A stretch of DNA of 64,000 nucleotides from Geodermatophilus sp. TF02-6. Lineage in GTDB: Bacteria > Actinomycetota > Actinomycetes > Mycobacteriales > Geodermatophilaceae. The notes under the pieces are model-generated. The model searched no databases. It was not told where the DNA came from and worked only from the letters and a program-made list of their open reading frames with translations. The stretch's first letter is position 1. Every line of letters starts with the position of its first letter. This document shows, piece by piece, positions 33,694-42,688 of this stretch. The position numbers and the translations under genes were made by a program. The DNA is taken from NCBI RefSeq assembly GCF_003319115.1, contig NZ_QOHF01000015.1:62001-126000 (forward strand), given 5' to 3'.

Positions 33694-34355
33694 GTGCCCC
33701 TGCGACGGGACGGATCGACCTGGCCCCCGCACCGCCTGAACGCACTGTGCGACGGCGTCTTCGCGATCGCGATGACGCTGCTCGCCCTCGAGGTGAGGGT
33801 GCCGGAGGAGACGCTCACCCGCCAGGAGTTCCGGTCCGCGCTGCCCGGCCTGCTCGCCCAGCTGGGTGCCTACTCCCTGGCCTCATCACCGGCCAGTACT
33901 GGCAGTCGCACCACCGGGTCATGAGCACGGTGCAGCAGATCGACAGCGACGTGGTCCGGCGCACTCTGGCGTTCCTCGTCGGTGTCGCGGCCCTCCCGGT
34001 GGCCACCGGCCTCATCGTGCACAACGCCCAGGTCCCGGAGGCGGTGGCGGTGACCGCCGGGTTGCTCGCGCTGACCAGCGCGCTGGCGTTCCGGCTCTAC
34101 CGGTGGGCGCTGGGACCCCGGGGGGCCGACGTCGACCCGGACCTGCGGCGACGGCTCCTGGTGCGGCCGGTGTCGTCGGCCGTGGTGTTCCTCGCCGCGG
34201 TCCCGCTGGCCTACCTCCTGCCCAGGAGCAGCTACGCCCCGCTGGTCTGGGGCGCCCTGCTCGTCACCCGTCCGGCCAGCGACCGGTTCGCCGTACGGAG
34301 GTCGACCGGGCGGCCCGGGCCCGACGGCCGTGTCCGGGTCGGACACGGTCACTGA
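33694..34355 (+). pseudogene. TMEM175/DUF1211-family channel, frameshifted
   Basis: The frame from a GTG at 33694 (seven bases after TACCCT) encodes HRLNALCDGVFAIAMTLLAL, the first TMEM175-family helix with its DG(V/I)FAIA motif. It loses homology near 33880. A different frame then continues with LITGQYWQSHHRVMSTVQQI and three or four hydrophobic segments to a stop at 34353-34355. Joining the frames near GCCTACTCCCTG restores a protein of about 220 residues. The family forms potassium or proton channels. Either a real frameshift or a sequence error is present. Confidence 0.75.
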
Positions 34356-34377
34356 GCACCGGGCGGTCCGCCGGGCG

Positions 34378-34454
34378 CGAAGGGCTCGGGGAGGGTGGCC
34401 CCCTCCCGGGACCCGCCCCGAGCCCGCGAGGGCTCGGGGAGGGGCCGGGGTCCT
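34378..34454. repeat. Intergenic repeat, family E
   Basis: Contains CTCCCGGGACCCGCCCCGAG, then CCCGCGAGGGCTCGGGGAGG, ending in GGGGTCCTTCA. The final TCA is the stop codon of the minus-strand acyl-CoA ligase gene. Confidence 0.6.
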
Positions 34455-36056
34455 TCAGTTCGCGGCCTTGAGGTCCTTGCGCAGGATCTTGCCCGCCGCG
34501 GACTTCGGTACCGCCTCGATGAACTCGACGAACCGGATCTTCTTGTGCGGCGCCACCCGGCCGGCCATGTACTCGACGACCGCCTCCGGGGTGAGCGTCG
34601 ACCCGGCGGTGCGGACGACGAACGCCTTGGGCAGCTCCTCACCGCTCTCGGCGTCCGGGACGCCGATGACCGCGGCGTCGGCGATCTCCGGATGGCCGAT
34701 CAGCACCGCCTCGAGCTCGGCCGGGGCCACCTGGTAGCCCTTGTACTTGATCAGCTCCTTGACCCGGTCGACGACGGTGTAGCAGCCGTTGTCGTCGACG
34801 ACCGCGACGTCGCCGGTGTGCAGCCAGCCCTCGGCGTCGATCGTGGCGGCGGTGGCCTCGGCGTTGTCCAGGTAGCCCTTCATGACGTTGGGGCCGCGCA
34901 CCCACAGCTCGCCCCGTTCGCCCGGGCCGGCGTCCTCCCCGGTGATGGGGTCGACCAGCCGGCACTCGCTGTTCGGGACGGCGAAGCCCACCGAGCCCTT
35001 CGGGACCGAGCCGGCCGGCGCGCCGGGCGGCTCGCACCCCGGGTCGGGGGTCGTGTGCGACACGGGAGAGAGCTCGGTCATGCCGTAGCCCTGCGCCACC
35101 GTCACACCGGTGTCGGCCCCCTTGCGCAGCCGCCGCTGGGCGGCCAGGGCCAGCTGCTCGTCCAGTGGGGCGGCGCCGGAGAGGACCGAGACCAGCGAGG
35201 ACAGGTCGTAGGAGTCGACCAGCGGGTGCTTGGCCAATGCGAGCAGGATCGGCGGGGCGACGAAGGCGCGGGTGATCTTGTGGTCCTGGATGGTGCGCAG
35301 GAAGTCCTCGAGGTCGAAGCGCGGCAGCGTGACCACCGCGCCACCCCAGGCCAGACCCTGGTTCATCAGCACGGTCAGGCCGTAGATGTGGAAGAACGGC
35401 AGGACGGCGATGATCCGCTCGTCCTCGCCCAGCTGGATCAGCGGCCGGCACTGCGCCACGTTGGCCACCAGGTTGCGGTGGGTGAGCAGAACGCCCTTGG
35501 GCAGGCCGGTGGTGCCGCTGGAGTAGGGCAGCGTGACCAGGTCGTCGGCCGGGTCGATGTCGACCTGCACCGACGGCGCATCGGTGGAGAGCAGGTCGAG
35601 CAGCGAGGCGTGCCCCTCGGCGCCGTCCATGACCACGATCTCGTCGACCGGTGCCTCCGCCACAGCGGCCTTCGCCCGGTCGAGGAACGGCGAGACGGTG
35701 ATCAGCACCTTGGCGCCGGAGTCGCGCAGCTGGAAGGCGATCTCGTGGGGTGTGTACAGGGAGTTGATCGGGCTCATGACGCAGCCGGCGGCGGCGATGC
35801 CGTGGAAGACCACCGGGAACCACGGCGTGTTGGGGCAGAAGACGGCCACCACGTCGCCCTTGCGCAGACCGCGCGCGTGCAGCGCCGCGGCCACCCGGTC
35901 GACGTAGCCGGCCAGCTGGCCGTGGGTGATCGTGTCGCCCGTCAGGCCGTCGACGAGCGCGGGCGCGTCGGGCCTGTCCCTGCCGGCCGCGAGGACGAAC
36001 TGGGGGACGGAGACGTCCGGGATCTCGACGTCGGGGTATCGGCTGGCCAGCGCCAA
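34455..36056 (-). CDS. Acyl-CoA / 4-coumarate-CoA ligase-like enzyme
   Basis: A 533-residue AMP-forming ligase. I prefer the TTG at 36056 because AAGGAG lies six bases before it; a GTG at 36098 would add 14 residues without ribosome-binding support. The P-loop is YSSGTTGLPKGVLLTHRNL, the A5 motif QGYGMTELSP and the A7/A8 motifs WLHTGDVAVVD and VDRVKELIKYKGYQV. The C-terminal lysine is in KSAAGKILRKDL. It activates a fatty or aromatic acid as the adenylate and then the CoA ester. Confidence 0.92.
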   Translation of the reverse strand: MALASRYPDVEIPDVSVPQFVLAAGRDRPDAPALVDGLTGDTITHGQLAGYVDRVAAALHARGLRKGDVVAVFCPNTPWFPVVFHGIAAAGCVMSPINSLYTPHEIAFQLRDSGAKVLITVSPFLDRAKAAVAEAPVDEIVVMDGAEGHASLLDLLSTDAPSVQVDIDPADDLVTLPYSSGTTGLPKGVLLTHRNLVANVAQCRPLIQLGEDERIIAVLPFFHIYGLTVLMNQGLAWGGAVVTLPRFDLEDFLRTIQDHKITRAFVAPPILLALAKHPLVDSYDLSSLVSVLSGAAPLDEQLALAAQRRLRKGADTGVTVAQGYGMTELSPVSHTTPDPGCEPPGAPAGSVPKGSVGFAVPNSECRLVDPITGEDAGPGERGELWVRGPNVMKGYLDNAEATAATIDAEGWLHTGDVAVVDDNGCYTVVDRVKELIKYKGYQVAPAELEAVLIGHPEIADAAVIGVPDAESGEELPKAFVVRTAGSTLTPEAVVEYMAGRVAPHKKIRFVEFIEAVPKSAAGKILRKDLKAAN

Positions 36057-36150
36057 CGGGGACTCCTTCGCGCTCGGTCGGTGTGGCGCCAGTCTCACAT
36101 CCCCCGGGGCCCGTCCGACGAGCGGGGTTACCCGCGGGTACCGGATCGGG

Positions 36151-36576
36151 TCACCGCGGCCACAGCACCGACTGCGTGCAGCGGAACAGCGCGATCGTCC
36201 TCCCCGAGCCGGCCGCGGTCACGACGGCGTCCCACACCTGCGTCGTCCGGCCGGCGTGGGCGTTGGTGGCCACCGTGGTGACCCGGCCCTCGCGCAGCGT
36301 GCCGACGAAGTTGCTCTTCAGCTCGAGGGTGGTGAAACCGACCGCCCCCTCGGGCAGCAGCGCCCGGGTGGCCAGCCCGCAGGCGGTGTCGGCCAGCGCG
36401 ACCACGGTCGCCGCGTGCAGGTAGCCGTTGGGGGCCAGCAGCTCCGGGCGCACGTCGAGGGCCGCCTCCAGCCGGCCGGGCTCGTGCGCGGTGACGGTCA
36501 GGCCCAGCAGGCCCGGGAGGGTGCCCGGGAGCAGGGCGTTGAGCTCGTCGGCGGTGAGGAACCCGGTGGCGGTCAT
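36151..36576 (-). CDS. PaaI-family hotdog thioesterase
   Basis: A 141-residue hotdog-fold protein. The ATG is seven bases after TAGGTT, with no Shine-Dalgarno. Typical motif LLAPNGYLHAATVVALADTA corresponds to the HGG-containing active-site helix of PaaI enzymes, with HA in place of HGG. It precedes the acyl-CoA ligase gene in the same direction, separated by 94 bp. A role in hydrolysing a CoA ester from the same pathway is plausible but inferred. Confidence 0.88.
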   Translation of the reverse strand: MTATGFLTADELNALLPGTLPGLLGLTVTAHEPGRLEAALDVRPELLAPNGYLHAATVVALADTACGLATRALLPEGAVGFTTLELKSNFVGTLREGRVTTVATNAHAGRTTQVWDAVVTAAGSGRTIALFRCTQSVLWPR

Positions 36577-36639
36577 GGAGCGGAACCTAGTCGCCGCTCG
36601 CATCCGCGCCGTCGCCCCCGGATGATGTCGCCCCCCGGA

Positions 36640-36721
36640 TGATCAGGTCAGCTGGTCGTCCGGCGTCCTGGCTCACCGTCGACGGTGAGCCAGGACGCCG
36701 GACCGTGAGCTCAGCTGATCG
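36640..36721. repeat. Intergenic hairpin repeat, family D (copy 1)
   Basis: The core is a perfect 42-bp palindrome at 36660-36701, centred on CACCGTCGACGGTG, with arms of CCGGCGTCCTGGCTCACCGT. It is flanked by GATCAGGTCAGCTGGTC and GAGCTCAGCTGATCG, themselves related inversely. A diverged copy is at 56682-56781. Confidence 0.85.
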
Positions 36722-36731
36722 TTCTCGGTGG

Positions 36732-36790
36732 TCGCCGCCCTGCAGGGGCCGCCGCGAGCCTGCGAGTGGCGGGGGTCCGCGGGTCACCGT
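36732..36790. repeat. Intergenic repeat, family E (short)
   Basis: GCCCTGCAGGGGCCGCCGCG and AGCCTGCGAGTGGCGGGGG make a short unit. It ends in GCGGGTCA at the stop codon of the minus-strand folP2-like gene. Confidence 0.5.
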
Positions 36791-37651
36791 TCAGGCCAGG
36801 CCGCGGGTGGTGCGGGCCGGCGGCCGGTCGCCGCGGATCGAGGCGACCATGTCCAGCGTCTGGCGGGTCGCCGCGACGTCGTGCGCCCGGAACACCGTCG
36901 CGCCCAGCCAGGCGCTCACCGCGGTCGCGGCCAGCGTCCCGGTCAGCCGCTGCTCCAGCGGGACGTCGAGGGTCTCCCCGACGAAGTCCTTGTTCGACAG
37001 GGCCACCAGCACCGGCCAGCCGGTGGCCACCAGCTCGTCCAGCCGGCGGGTCACCTGCAGCGAGTGCCGGGTGTTCTTGCCGAAGTCGTGGCCGGGGTCG
37101 ACCAGCACCCGCTCCCGGTCCACGCCCGCCGCGACGGCCTCCTCCGCCAGCGCCGTCGTCCGGGCGACCACGTCGGCCACCACGTCGGCGTAGGCGACCC
37201 GGTGCGGGCGGGTGCGCGGCGGCAGGCCTCCGGCGTGGGTGCACACGATGCCGGCGCCGGCCTCCGCGGCGACCGCGGCCAGCGACGGGTCGACCCCGCC
37301 CCACGCATCGTTGACGACGTCGGCCCCGGCGGCCAGCACCTCCCGCGCCACCTCGGCCCGCCAGGTGTCGATCGAGATCGGCAGCGTGGGGTGGGCGGCG
37401 CGGACCGCGGCGACCAGGTCCACCGTGCGCCGGATCTCCTCGGCAGGGGAGACGTCCTCGCCGGGCGCGGCCTTCACCCCGCCGACGTCCACCACGTCCG
37501 CGCCCTCGGCGACCACCCGGTCCACCCGGTCGAGGGCGGCGGCCATGGCGTAGGTCGCGCCGCGGTCGTAGAACGAGTCGGGTGTCCGGTTCACGATCGC
37601 CATCAGGACGAAGGCGCCGTCCGGCACGTCCAGCGCGCCGATCCGGAGCAC
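36791..37651 (-). CDS. folP2: Dihydropteroate synthase-like protein, FolP2 type
   Basis: A 286-residue TIM-barrel protein of the pterin-binding family, starting with GTG. The loop-1 motif reads MAIVNRTPDSFYDRG, the FolP2 variant, instead of the GxxNxTPDSFSDGG of true dihydropteroate synthase. VLVDPGHDFGKNTRHSLQV and FRAHDVAATRQTLDMV are conserved. In mycobacteria FolP2 is not the folate-pathway enzyme, and its gene adjoins gpgS (Rv1207/Rv1208). Here gpgS is about 25 kb away, at 62064. Its biochemical role is unsettled. Confidence 0.88.
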   Translation of the reverse strand: MLRIGALDVPDGAFVLMAIVNRTPDSFYDRGATYAMAAALDRVDRVVAEGADVVDVGGVKAAPGEDVSPAEEIRRTVDLVAAVRAAHPTLPISIDTWRAEVAREVLAAGADVVNDAWGGVDPSLAAVAAEAGAGIVCTHAGGLPPRTRPHRVAYADVVADVVARTTALAEEAVAAGVDRERVLVDPGHDFGKNTRHSLQVTRRLDELVATGWPVLVALSNKDFVGETLDVPLEQRLTGTLAATAVSAWLGATVFRAHDVAATRQTLDMVASIRGDRPPARTTRGLA

Positions 37652-37725
37652 CCCGTCCCTCCCTCGCCGACGCTGGTGTGGTGGAGTCAGCCAACCAGAC
37701 CACCGCAGGACGGGAGGACGGCGCG

Positions 37726-38187
37726 ATGGCGGCGACGACGGCGCAGGGCGTCGAGGGTGTGCAGAGCCTGGTCGGCGAGCACCTCGGCCACAGCGACTGG
37801 ACGACGATCACGCAGGAGCAGGTCGACCGGTTCGCCGACGCGACCGGTGACCACCAGTGGATCCACGTCGACGTCGAGCGCGCGGAGCGGGAGAGCCCCT
37901 TCGGCGGGCCGATCGCGCACGGCTACCTGACCCTGTCGCTGGTCCCCGTGCTGCTGGCGGGGATCCTGGACGTCGAGGGCTTCCGGATGGGCGTCAACTA
38001 CGGCACGGAGAAGGTGCGCTTCCCCACCCCGGTGCCCGTCGGGTCACGGGTGCGGGCCGGCGCGACGATGGAGTCGGCCACCCCCATCGACGGCGGCGTC
38101 CAGATGAACGTCGCCGTCACCGTGGAGGTCGAGGGCGCCAGCAAGCCCGCGCTGGTCGCCACCGTCGTCTACCGCCGCTACCTCTAG
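37726..38187 (+). CDS. MaoC-like (R)-specific enoyl-CoA hydratase
   Basis: A 153-residue hotdog protein with the hydratase-2 motif FADATGDHQWIHVDVERA (catalytic Asp and His) and GPIAHGYLTLSLVPVL. GGGAGGAC precedes the ATG. Members hydrate trans-2-enoyl-CoA to (R)-3-hydroxyacyl-CoA. It is divergent from folP2 across 74 bp and converges with a serine hydrolase gene through a family A hairpin. Confidence 0.92.
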   Translation: MAATTAQGVEGVQSLVGEHLGHSDWTTITQEQVDRFADATGDHQWIHVDVERAERESPFGGPIAHGYLTLSLVPVLLAGILDVEGFRMGVNYGTEKVRFPTPVPVGSRVRAGATMESATPIDGGVQMNVAVTVEVEGASKPALVATVVYRRYL

Positions 38188-38194
38188 CCGACGA

Positions 38195-38260
38195 CCCGGG
38201 CATGGGAAGCGATACCTGCGTCTTCAGCCCGGGAACGCAGGCATCGCTTCCCATGCCCGG
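38195..38260. repeat. Intergenic hairpin repeat, family A (copy 2)
   Basis: Arms GGCATGGGAAGCGATACCTG and GCAGGCATCGCTTCCCATGC are nearly perfect complements around CAGCCCGGG. It fills the gap between convergent stops at 38187 and 38264. Confidence 0.85.
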
Positions 38261-38263
38261 CCT

Positions 38264-39520
38264 TCAGTCGGCCAGGGCCTGGTTGACCAGCTGGCGGAGG
38301 AAGTTGCGGATCGGCAGCGTGCTCGAGGGCAGCAGCTGGGTGTAGAAGCCGACCGTGACGTCCTCGACCGGGTCGACGTAGAACGCCGTGGACGCCGCGC
38401 CGCCCCAGCTGTAGTCGCCGACGTTGGACAGCACGCCGTAGCGGACCGGGTCGATGACCATGGAGAACCCGAGTCCGAAGCCCACCCCGCGCAGCGGCGT
38501 CTCGGCGAACAGCGGCCGGCCGAAGGTCTCCAGATCGGCGTTGCCCGGCAGGTGGTTGCGGGTCATGTAGGCGATCGTGCGGGCGTTGAGCAGCCGGCCG
38601 CCGTCGTAGGACCCGCCGCGGCGCAACAGCTCGACGAACCGCAGGTAGTCGGCGGCGGTGGAGACCAGCCCGCCCCCGCCGGAGAGGAACGCCGGCTTGG
38701 CGTGCGCCGCGGTGCCCATCGCGTCGTACGGGGCGTACCCGGTGGGCGCGCCGCCGGGCTCACCGGGGACGGCGGCGTAGAGGCGGGCCAGCGACTCGAC
38801 GTCGTCGTCCCCGCGCAGGCCGAAGGAGGTGTCGGTCATGCCGAGCGGGGTGAAGATGCGCTGCTCGAAGAACTCGTCGAGGGGCATGCCGGAGACGACC
38901 TCGACCAGTCGTCCCAGCACGTCGGTGGAGACGCCGTAGTTCCACTCCGACCCCGGCTGGAAGGCCAGCGGGATCGCCGCCCACTGCCGGCAGACCTCCG
39001 CGGAGTCGGCGCCGGCCGGGGTGCCCCACTCGTGCCCGGCCGCCCGGTACATCGCGTCGACGGGGGAGGCGTGGTGGAAGCCGTAGGTCAGCCCGGAGGT
39101 GTGGGTGAGCAGGTGGCGCACCCGGATCGGCTCGACCTGCGGCTGCGTGACCGGCTTCTGCGCCGACCCGGCCACGTACACCCGGGTCTCGGCGAACTCG
39201 GGCAGCCACCGCGCGATCGGGTCGGAGAGCTCGAAGGCGCCCTCCTCGTAGAGCATCATCGTCGCGACCGACGTGATCGGTTTGGTCATCGAGTAGATGC
39301 GCCAGCGGGTGCCGGTCTCGACCGGCAGCCCCTCCTCGACGTTGCGGGAGCCGTAGCGGCCCACGTGGACCAGGTGCCCGTGCCGGGCCACGGTCACGAG
39401 GTGGCCGGGCAGCTGCCCGTCGTCCACCCAGCGGGCCAGCCGCCGGTCCAGCCGGGCCAGCCGGCCGGCGTCGAAGCCGACCTCGGCGGGGTCGGTGTCC
39501 ACCTGGAGTGCCGTCGTCAC
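38264..39520 (-). CDS. Serine hydrolase, class C beta-lactamase-related
   Basis: A 418-residue protein from a GTG after GGAGGACAC. The SxxK motif is SMTK in RIYSMTKPITSVATMM, the Tyr motif is NYGVSTDVLG and the third motif is WGGAAST. No signal peptide is evident, so it is probably cytoplasmic and may be an esterase or EstB-like enzyme rather than a resistance beta-lactamase. HLLTHTSGLTYGFHH is the usual family signature between the first two motifs. Confidence 0.9.
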   Translation of the reverse strand: MTTALQVDTDPAEVGFDAGRLARLDRRLARWVDDGQLPGHLVTVARHGHLVHVGRYGSRNVEEGLPVETGTRWRIYSMTKPITSVATMMLYEEGAFELSDPIARWLPEFAETRVYVAGSAQKPVTQPQVEPIRVRHLLTHTSGLTYGFHHASPVDAMYRAAGHEWGTPAGADSAEVCRQWAAIPLAFQPGSEWNYGVSTDVLGRLVEVVSGMPLDEFFEQRIFTPLGMTDTSFGLRGDDDVESLARLYAAVPGEPGGAPTGYAPYDAMGTAAHAKPAFLSGGGGLVSTAADYLRFVELLRRGGSYDGGRLLNARTIAYMTRNHLPGNADLETFGRPLFAETPLRGVGFGLGFSMVIDPVRYGVLSNVGDYSWGGAASTAFYVDPVEDVTVGFYTQLLPSSTLPIRNFLRQLVNQALAD

Positions 39521-39625
39521 GTGTCCTCCGTTCCCACCGCCCGCCGTCGGACGGCGACCACCTGCGCATCCTGACCCACGACGCTGCGGATCGGGACACG
39601 GGGGCAGCCGCCGCCCCGGGGTCGG

Positions 39626-39910
39626 TCAGACCGGCACGTCGCTCGCGGCCTTCTTCAGGGTCGAGCCCGCGGTGACCTTGACGGTGTTCGCGGCGGGGAT
39701 CTGCATCGGCTCGCCGGTCTGCGGGTGGCGGCCGGTCCGCGCGGAGCGCTGGGTGCGCTCGACGGTCAGCAGGCCGGAGACGGCGACCTTCTCACCGCGG
39801 GTGATCGCGTCGACGAGCTCCTCCTGGAGGCCGTCGAGCACGGAGTCGACGGTGGCGGTGGGCACGTCGGCCCGCTGGGCGATGGCGGAGACGAGTGCGG
39901 CCTTGTTCAC
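39626..39910 (-). CDS. HU-family DNA-binding protein
   Basis: A 94-residue histone-like protein starting with GTG (MNKAALVSAIAQRADVPTAT). The body ITRGEKVAVSGLLTVERTQR, then SARTGRHPQTGEPMQIPAAN is the HU beta-arm with GRNPxTGE-like signature, slightly changed. It lacks the long basic C-terminal tail of the main mycobacterial HupB, so it is a short paralogue. It bends and packages DNA as a dimer. Confidence 0.93.
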   Translation of the reverse strand: MNKAALVSAIAQRADVPTATVDSVLDGLQEELVDAITRGEKVAVSGLLTVERTQRSARTGRHPQTGEPMQIPAANTVKVTAGSTLKKAASDVPV

Positions 39911-40079
39911 GGGTGTCCTCTCTGCTGGGAACGGGGAGGCGCCGACCGCGGCGGATCCGTCGAGGTCAGGCCGGAGGGCACGCTGCCATGCTGCCCTGAC
40001 GAGCCGCCACCGCGGGGAGCGGACGGGTCCCTCCCGCCCCACCGGCCCCTCCGGGTCGGCCGGCTCCCGGACGGCGGCG

Positions 40080-40188
40080 TCGGCCCTCCTGCCTCCCGTC
40101 GCCGGCCCCGTCCAGAGGCTCGCCGCGAGCTCGCGAGCGGGGGAGGAGGACGGGGTCCTTCTACGACGGGAGGCAGGAGGGCCCTTCA
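40080..40188. repeat. Intergenic repeat, family E, upstream of an aldo/keto reductase gene
   Basis: CTCGCCGCGAGCTCGCGAGC and GGGGAGGAGGACGGGGTCCT match the family core and boundary. CCTGCCTCCCGTCG is repeated inversely as CGACGGGAGGCAGG. The whole 292-bp gap between the HU and reductase genes contains no ORF. Confidence 0.55.
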
Positions 40189-40202
40189 TCTAGCGTGGGG
40201 CC

Positions 40203-41126
40203 ATGCCACGGATCCCGGGGACCGACCTGACCGTCAGCGACCTCTGCCTGGGCGGCAACGTGTTCGGCTGGACGGCGGACGAGCCGACGTCCGCAGCCCT
40301 GCTGGACCGCTTCACCGACGCGACCGTGAGCACCCAGTCCCCGTTCGTCGACACCGCGGAGTCCTACGGTCGGGGCCGCTCGGAGGAGATCCTCGGCGCC
40401 TGGATGGCCGAGCGCGGCGTGCGCGACCGGATGGTGGTGGCGACCAAGGCCTCGCGGCTGGACAAGGAGCACCCGCTGTCCGCGGCGGAGATCCGGACGG
40501 CGGCCGAGGGGTCGCTGCGCCGGCTGCAGACCGACCGGATCGACCTCTACTACGCCCACTACGACGACGAGACCACCCCGCTGGAGGAGACGCTGCGCGC
40601 CTTCGACGAGCTGGTGCAGGCGGGCAAGGTCCGCTACGTCGCGGCGTCCAACTACTCCCCGCAGCGGCTGACCGAGGCCCTGGAGACCTCCGAGCGGCTG
40701 GGCCTGGCCCGCTACGTCGCGCTGCAGCCGCACTACAACCTGGTGGAGCGACCGGCCTACGAGGACGGGCTGCGCGAGGTCGTGGCCGCGCACGGGATGG
40801 GCGTGCTGCCCTACTTCGCCCTGGCCAAGGGATTCCTCACCGGCAAGTACCGGCCCGGCGAGCAGGTCGACTCGCCGCGGGCCGAGGGCGCGTCGGCCTA
40901 CGTCGGGGAGCGCGGGGACCGGGTGCTGGCCGCGCTGGAGCAGGTGGCGCAGGCCCACGGGGTGACGACGGCGGCGGTGGCGCTGCGCTGGCTGGCCGAC
41001 CAGCCGACGGTCGTCTCACCGATCGCCAGCGGCCGGTCGGTGGAACAGCTGGCCGACCTGCTGCCCATGCAGGACCTCGTCCTCACCGACGAGCAGCGCC
41101 GGCTGCTCACCGACGCCTCGGCCTAG
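40203..41126 (+). CDS. Aldo/keto reductase
   Basis: A 307-residue NADPH-dependent TIM-barrel reductase. The ATG is six bases after TAGCGT, so it is probably leaderless. The tetrad is visible as D in VDTAESYGRGRSEEI, Y in the same segment, K in VVATKASRL and H in LYYAHYDDE. The C-terminal cofactor region includes VVSPIASGRSVEQLADLL. It belongs to the YghZ/Tas-like group acting on small aldehydes; the exact substrate is unknown. Confidence 0.93.
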   Translation: MPRIPGTDLTVSDLCLGGNVFGWTADEPTSAALLDRFTDATVSTQSPFVDTAESYGRGRSEEILGAWMAERGVRDRMVVATKASRLDKEHPLSAAEIRTAAEGSLRRLQTDRIDLYYAHYDDETTPLEETLRAFDELVQAGKVRYVAASNYSPQRLTEALETSERLGLARYVALQPHYNLVERPAYEDGLREVVAAHGMGVLPYFALAKGFLTGKYRPGEQVDSPRAEGASAYVGERGDRVLAALEQVAQAHGVTTAAVALRWLADQPTVVSPIASGRSVEQLADLLPMQDLVLTDEQRRLLTDASA

Positions 41127-41131
41127 ACGAG

Positions 41132-41160
41132 GGACCCGGCAAGGGGGCCGGGGTCCTTTC
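41132..41160. terminator. Hairpin with T-rich tail between convergent genes
   Basis: GGACCCGGC pairs with GCCGGGGTCC over a short purine loop and is followed by TTTCT. It lies between stops at 41126 and 41163. The GGGGTCCTTT boundary also relates it to family E, so that family may have terminator function. Confidence 0.6.
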
Positions 41161-41162
41161 TG

Positions 41163-42416
41163 TCAGGCCGGGGCGACCTCGTAGGTGTGCCCTGCGGCGC
41201 GCAGCCGGTCGACCAGCACGTCGCCCAACGCCGTCGCCGGGGTGAGCGACCCCGCGCGGTCGGGCAGCCGGTCCTCGTCGAGGGCCAGGGCCAGCACCGT
41301 CTCCCCGAGCATGACGGCGGTCGCCGCGTAGCCCGGGTCACCCGGGCCGGCCGCGGTCGCCCGGTAGCGGCGGCCGCCCTCGGTCTCGGCGTCGACGCTC
41401 ATGCGGAACCAGCCGCGGCGGCGCGCCTGCTCGCTCGGGCCGGTGCCGGGGGCGGGCAGCAGCCGGTCGAGCAGCGCGCTCGTCGGCGGCAGGCTCATCG
41501 CGGCCAGGCCCGCGGCCAGCCCGGCGGTGACCCCGGCGGCGGTGAACGCACCCACCGGGCCGCGGCCGCAGCCCATCACCTCGCCGTAGCGCATCCCCCG
41601 CCCGTAGGCCCACTCCTGCAGCGCGTTGCTGCGCCGCACGATCCGGGTGTTGAACGGCGCCATCACGAAGGGGGCGGTCCACCGGCCGTCGCGGGTGCGG
41701 GTCGGCGGGCCGGCGTCCGCGGGCTGGCGGGTGCGCGGTTCGGCGTCCCGGTCCGGGCTGAGCGCGTACGGGTCGGCCGCCAGCCGCCGGGCGGCGGGGT
41801 CGCTGCGGACGGCGGCGAGCTGGCCCCGCACCGACTCGATCGTCCCGCCGCTGAAGCCGCCCCGGGCCGTGGCGACCAGCCGGACGTCGCCCAGCCGGCC
41901 GGCACCGTCGGCGGCGGCCCGTTCGGCGAGCAGGAGCACCGACAGGTCGGAGGGGATCGAGTCGTAGCCGCAGGCGTGCACGATCCGCGCGCCGGTGTCG
42001 CGCGCGACGGCGTCGGTGCGGTCGATCGCCTCGCGGACGAACAACACCTCGCCGGTCAGGTCGGCGTAGTGGGTGCCGGCGCGGGCGCAGGCCTCGGCCA
42101 CGGGCAGGCCGTACCGGGCGTAGGGGCCGACGGTCGTGGCCAGGGCTCGGGTGGAGCCGGCCAGGGCGGCCAGCGACGCGGGGTCGGTGGCGTCGGCGAC
42201 CACGACGTCCCAGTCCCGGCCGGCAGTGGGCAGCCCGGCGCGGACCTCCTCGAGCCGGTCCCGTGCGCGCCCGGCCAGGGCGATGCGGGTGCCGGCGGGG
42301 GCGTGCTCGGCGAGGTACTCGGCGAGCAGCCGGCCCACGAAGCCGGTGGCCCCGTAGACGGCGACGTCGTGGGTGCGGTCGTGGGTGCGGTCGTGGCTGC
42401 GCGTGGTGTCGGGCAC
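41163..42416 (-). CDS. Saccharopine dehydrogenase-like / trans-acting enoyl reductase family protein
   Basis: A 417-residue NAD(P)-binding protein from a GTG. After a short HDRTHDRTHD repeat comes VAVYGATGFVGRLLAEYLA, then TRALATTVGPYARYGLPVAE and ARIVHACGYDSIPSDLSVLL. This is the layout of mycobacterial Rv2449c/Rv2953-like proteins, the latter being the trans-acting enoyl reductase of phthiocerol synthesis. A lipid role is plausible, but no polyketide synthase is nearby. Confidence 0.88.
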   Translation of the reverse strand: MPDTTRSHDRTHDRTHDVAVYGATGFVGRLLAEYLAEHAPAGTRIALAGRARDRLEEVRAGLPTAGRDWDVVVADATDPASLAALAGSTRALATTVGPYARYGLPVAEACARAGTHYADLTGEVLFVREAIDRTDAVARDTGARIVHACGYDSIPSDLSVLLLAERAAADGAGRLGDVRLVATARGGFSGGTIESVRGQLAAVRSDPAARRLAADPYALSPDRDAEPRTRQPADAGPPTRTRDGRWTAPFVMAPFNTRIVRRSNALQEWAYGRGMRYGEVMGCGRGPVGAFTAAGVTAGLAAGLAAMSLPPTSALLDRLLPAPGTGPSEQARRRGWFRMSVDAETEGGRRYRATAAGPGDPGYAATAVMLGETVLALALDEDRLPDRAGSLTPATALGDVLVDRLRAAGHTYEVAPA

Positions 42417-42534
42417 CCGGCCATCCTGGCCCCCCGGCCACCGGGTGCGCGCGTCAGCCGCGGCGGCGCCACCGGATCCCGGACCGTTGCGCGGCCCGGG
42501 CCCGGACCGGCCGGCGGCGGCCCCTCGCCGGCCG

Positions 42535-42602
42535 TGATCATGGGGTTGTTGCCGGCCGCTGCGGCGCGTCCGGCCGTGTCGCCGACAACAACCCCATGAT
42601 CA
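42535..42602. repeat. Intergenic hairpin repeat, family B (copy 2)
   Basis: Arms TGATCATGGGGTTGTTGCC and GACAACAACCCCATGATCA around a GGCCGCTGCGGCGCGTCC loop. Unlike the other copies it lies between divergent genes (starts at 42416 and 42689), so a terminator role cannot explain every copy. Confidence 0.85.
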
Positions 42603-42688
42603 ACCCGGGAAGGGGCCGGCGATGCGGTGACAGGGCGGCGGGGACGCCACTAGCTTGCGGCCACACCTGCGCTCACCTGGAGGTCGCC

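Noticed and set aside
38264-39520. A true antibiotic-resistance beta-lactamase
   Set aside because: The class C-like motifs are present, but there is no signal peptide and the context is housekeeping. An esterase-like serine hydrolase is more likely.
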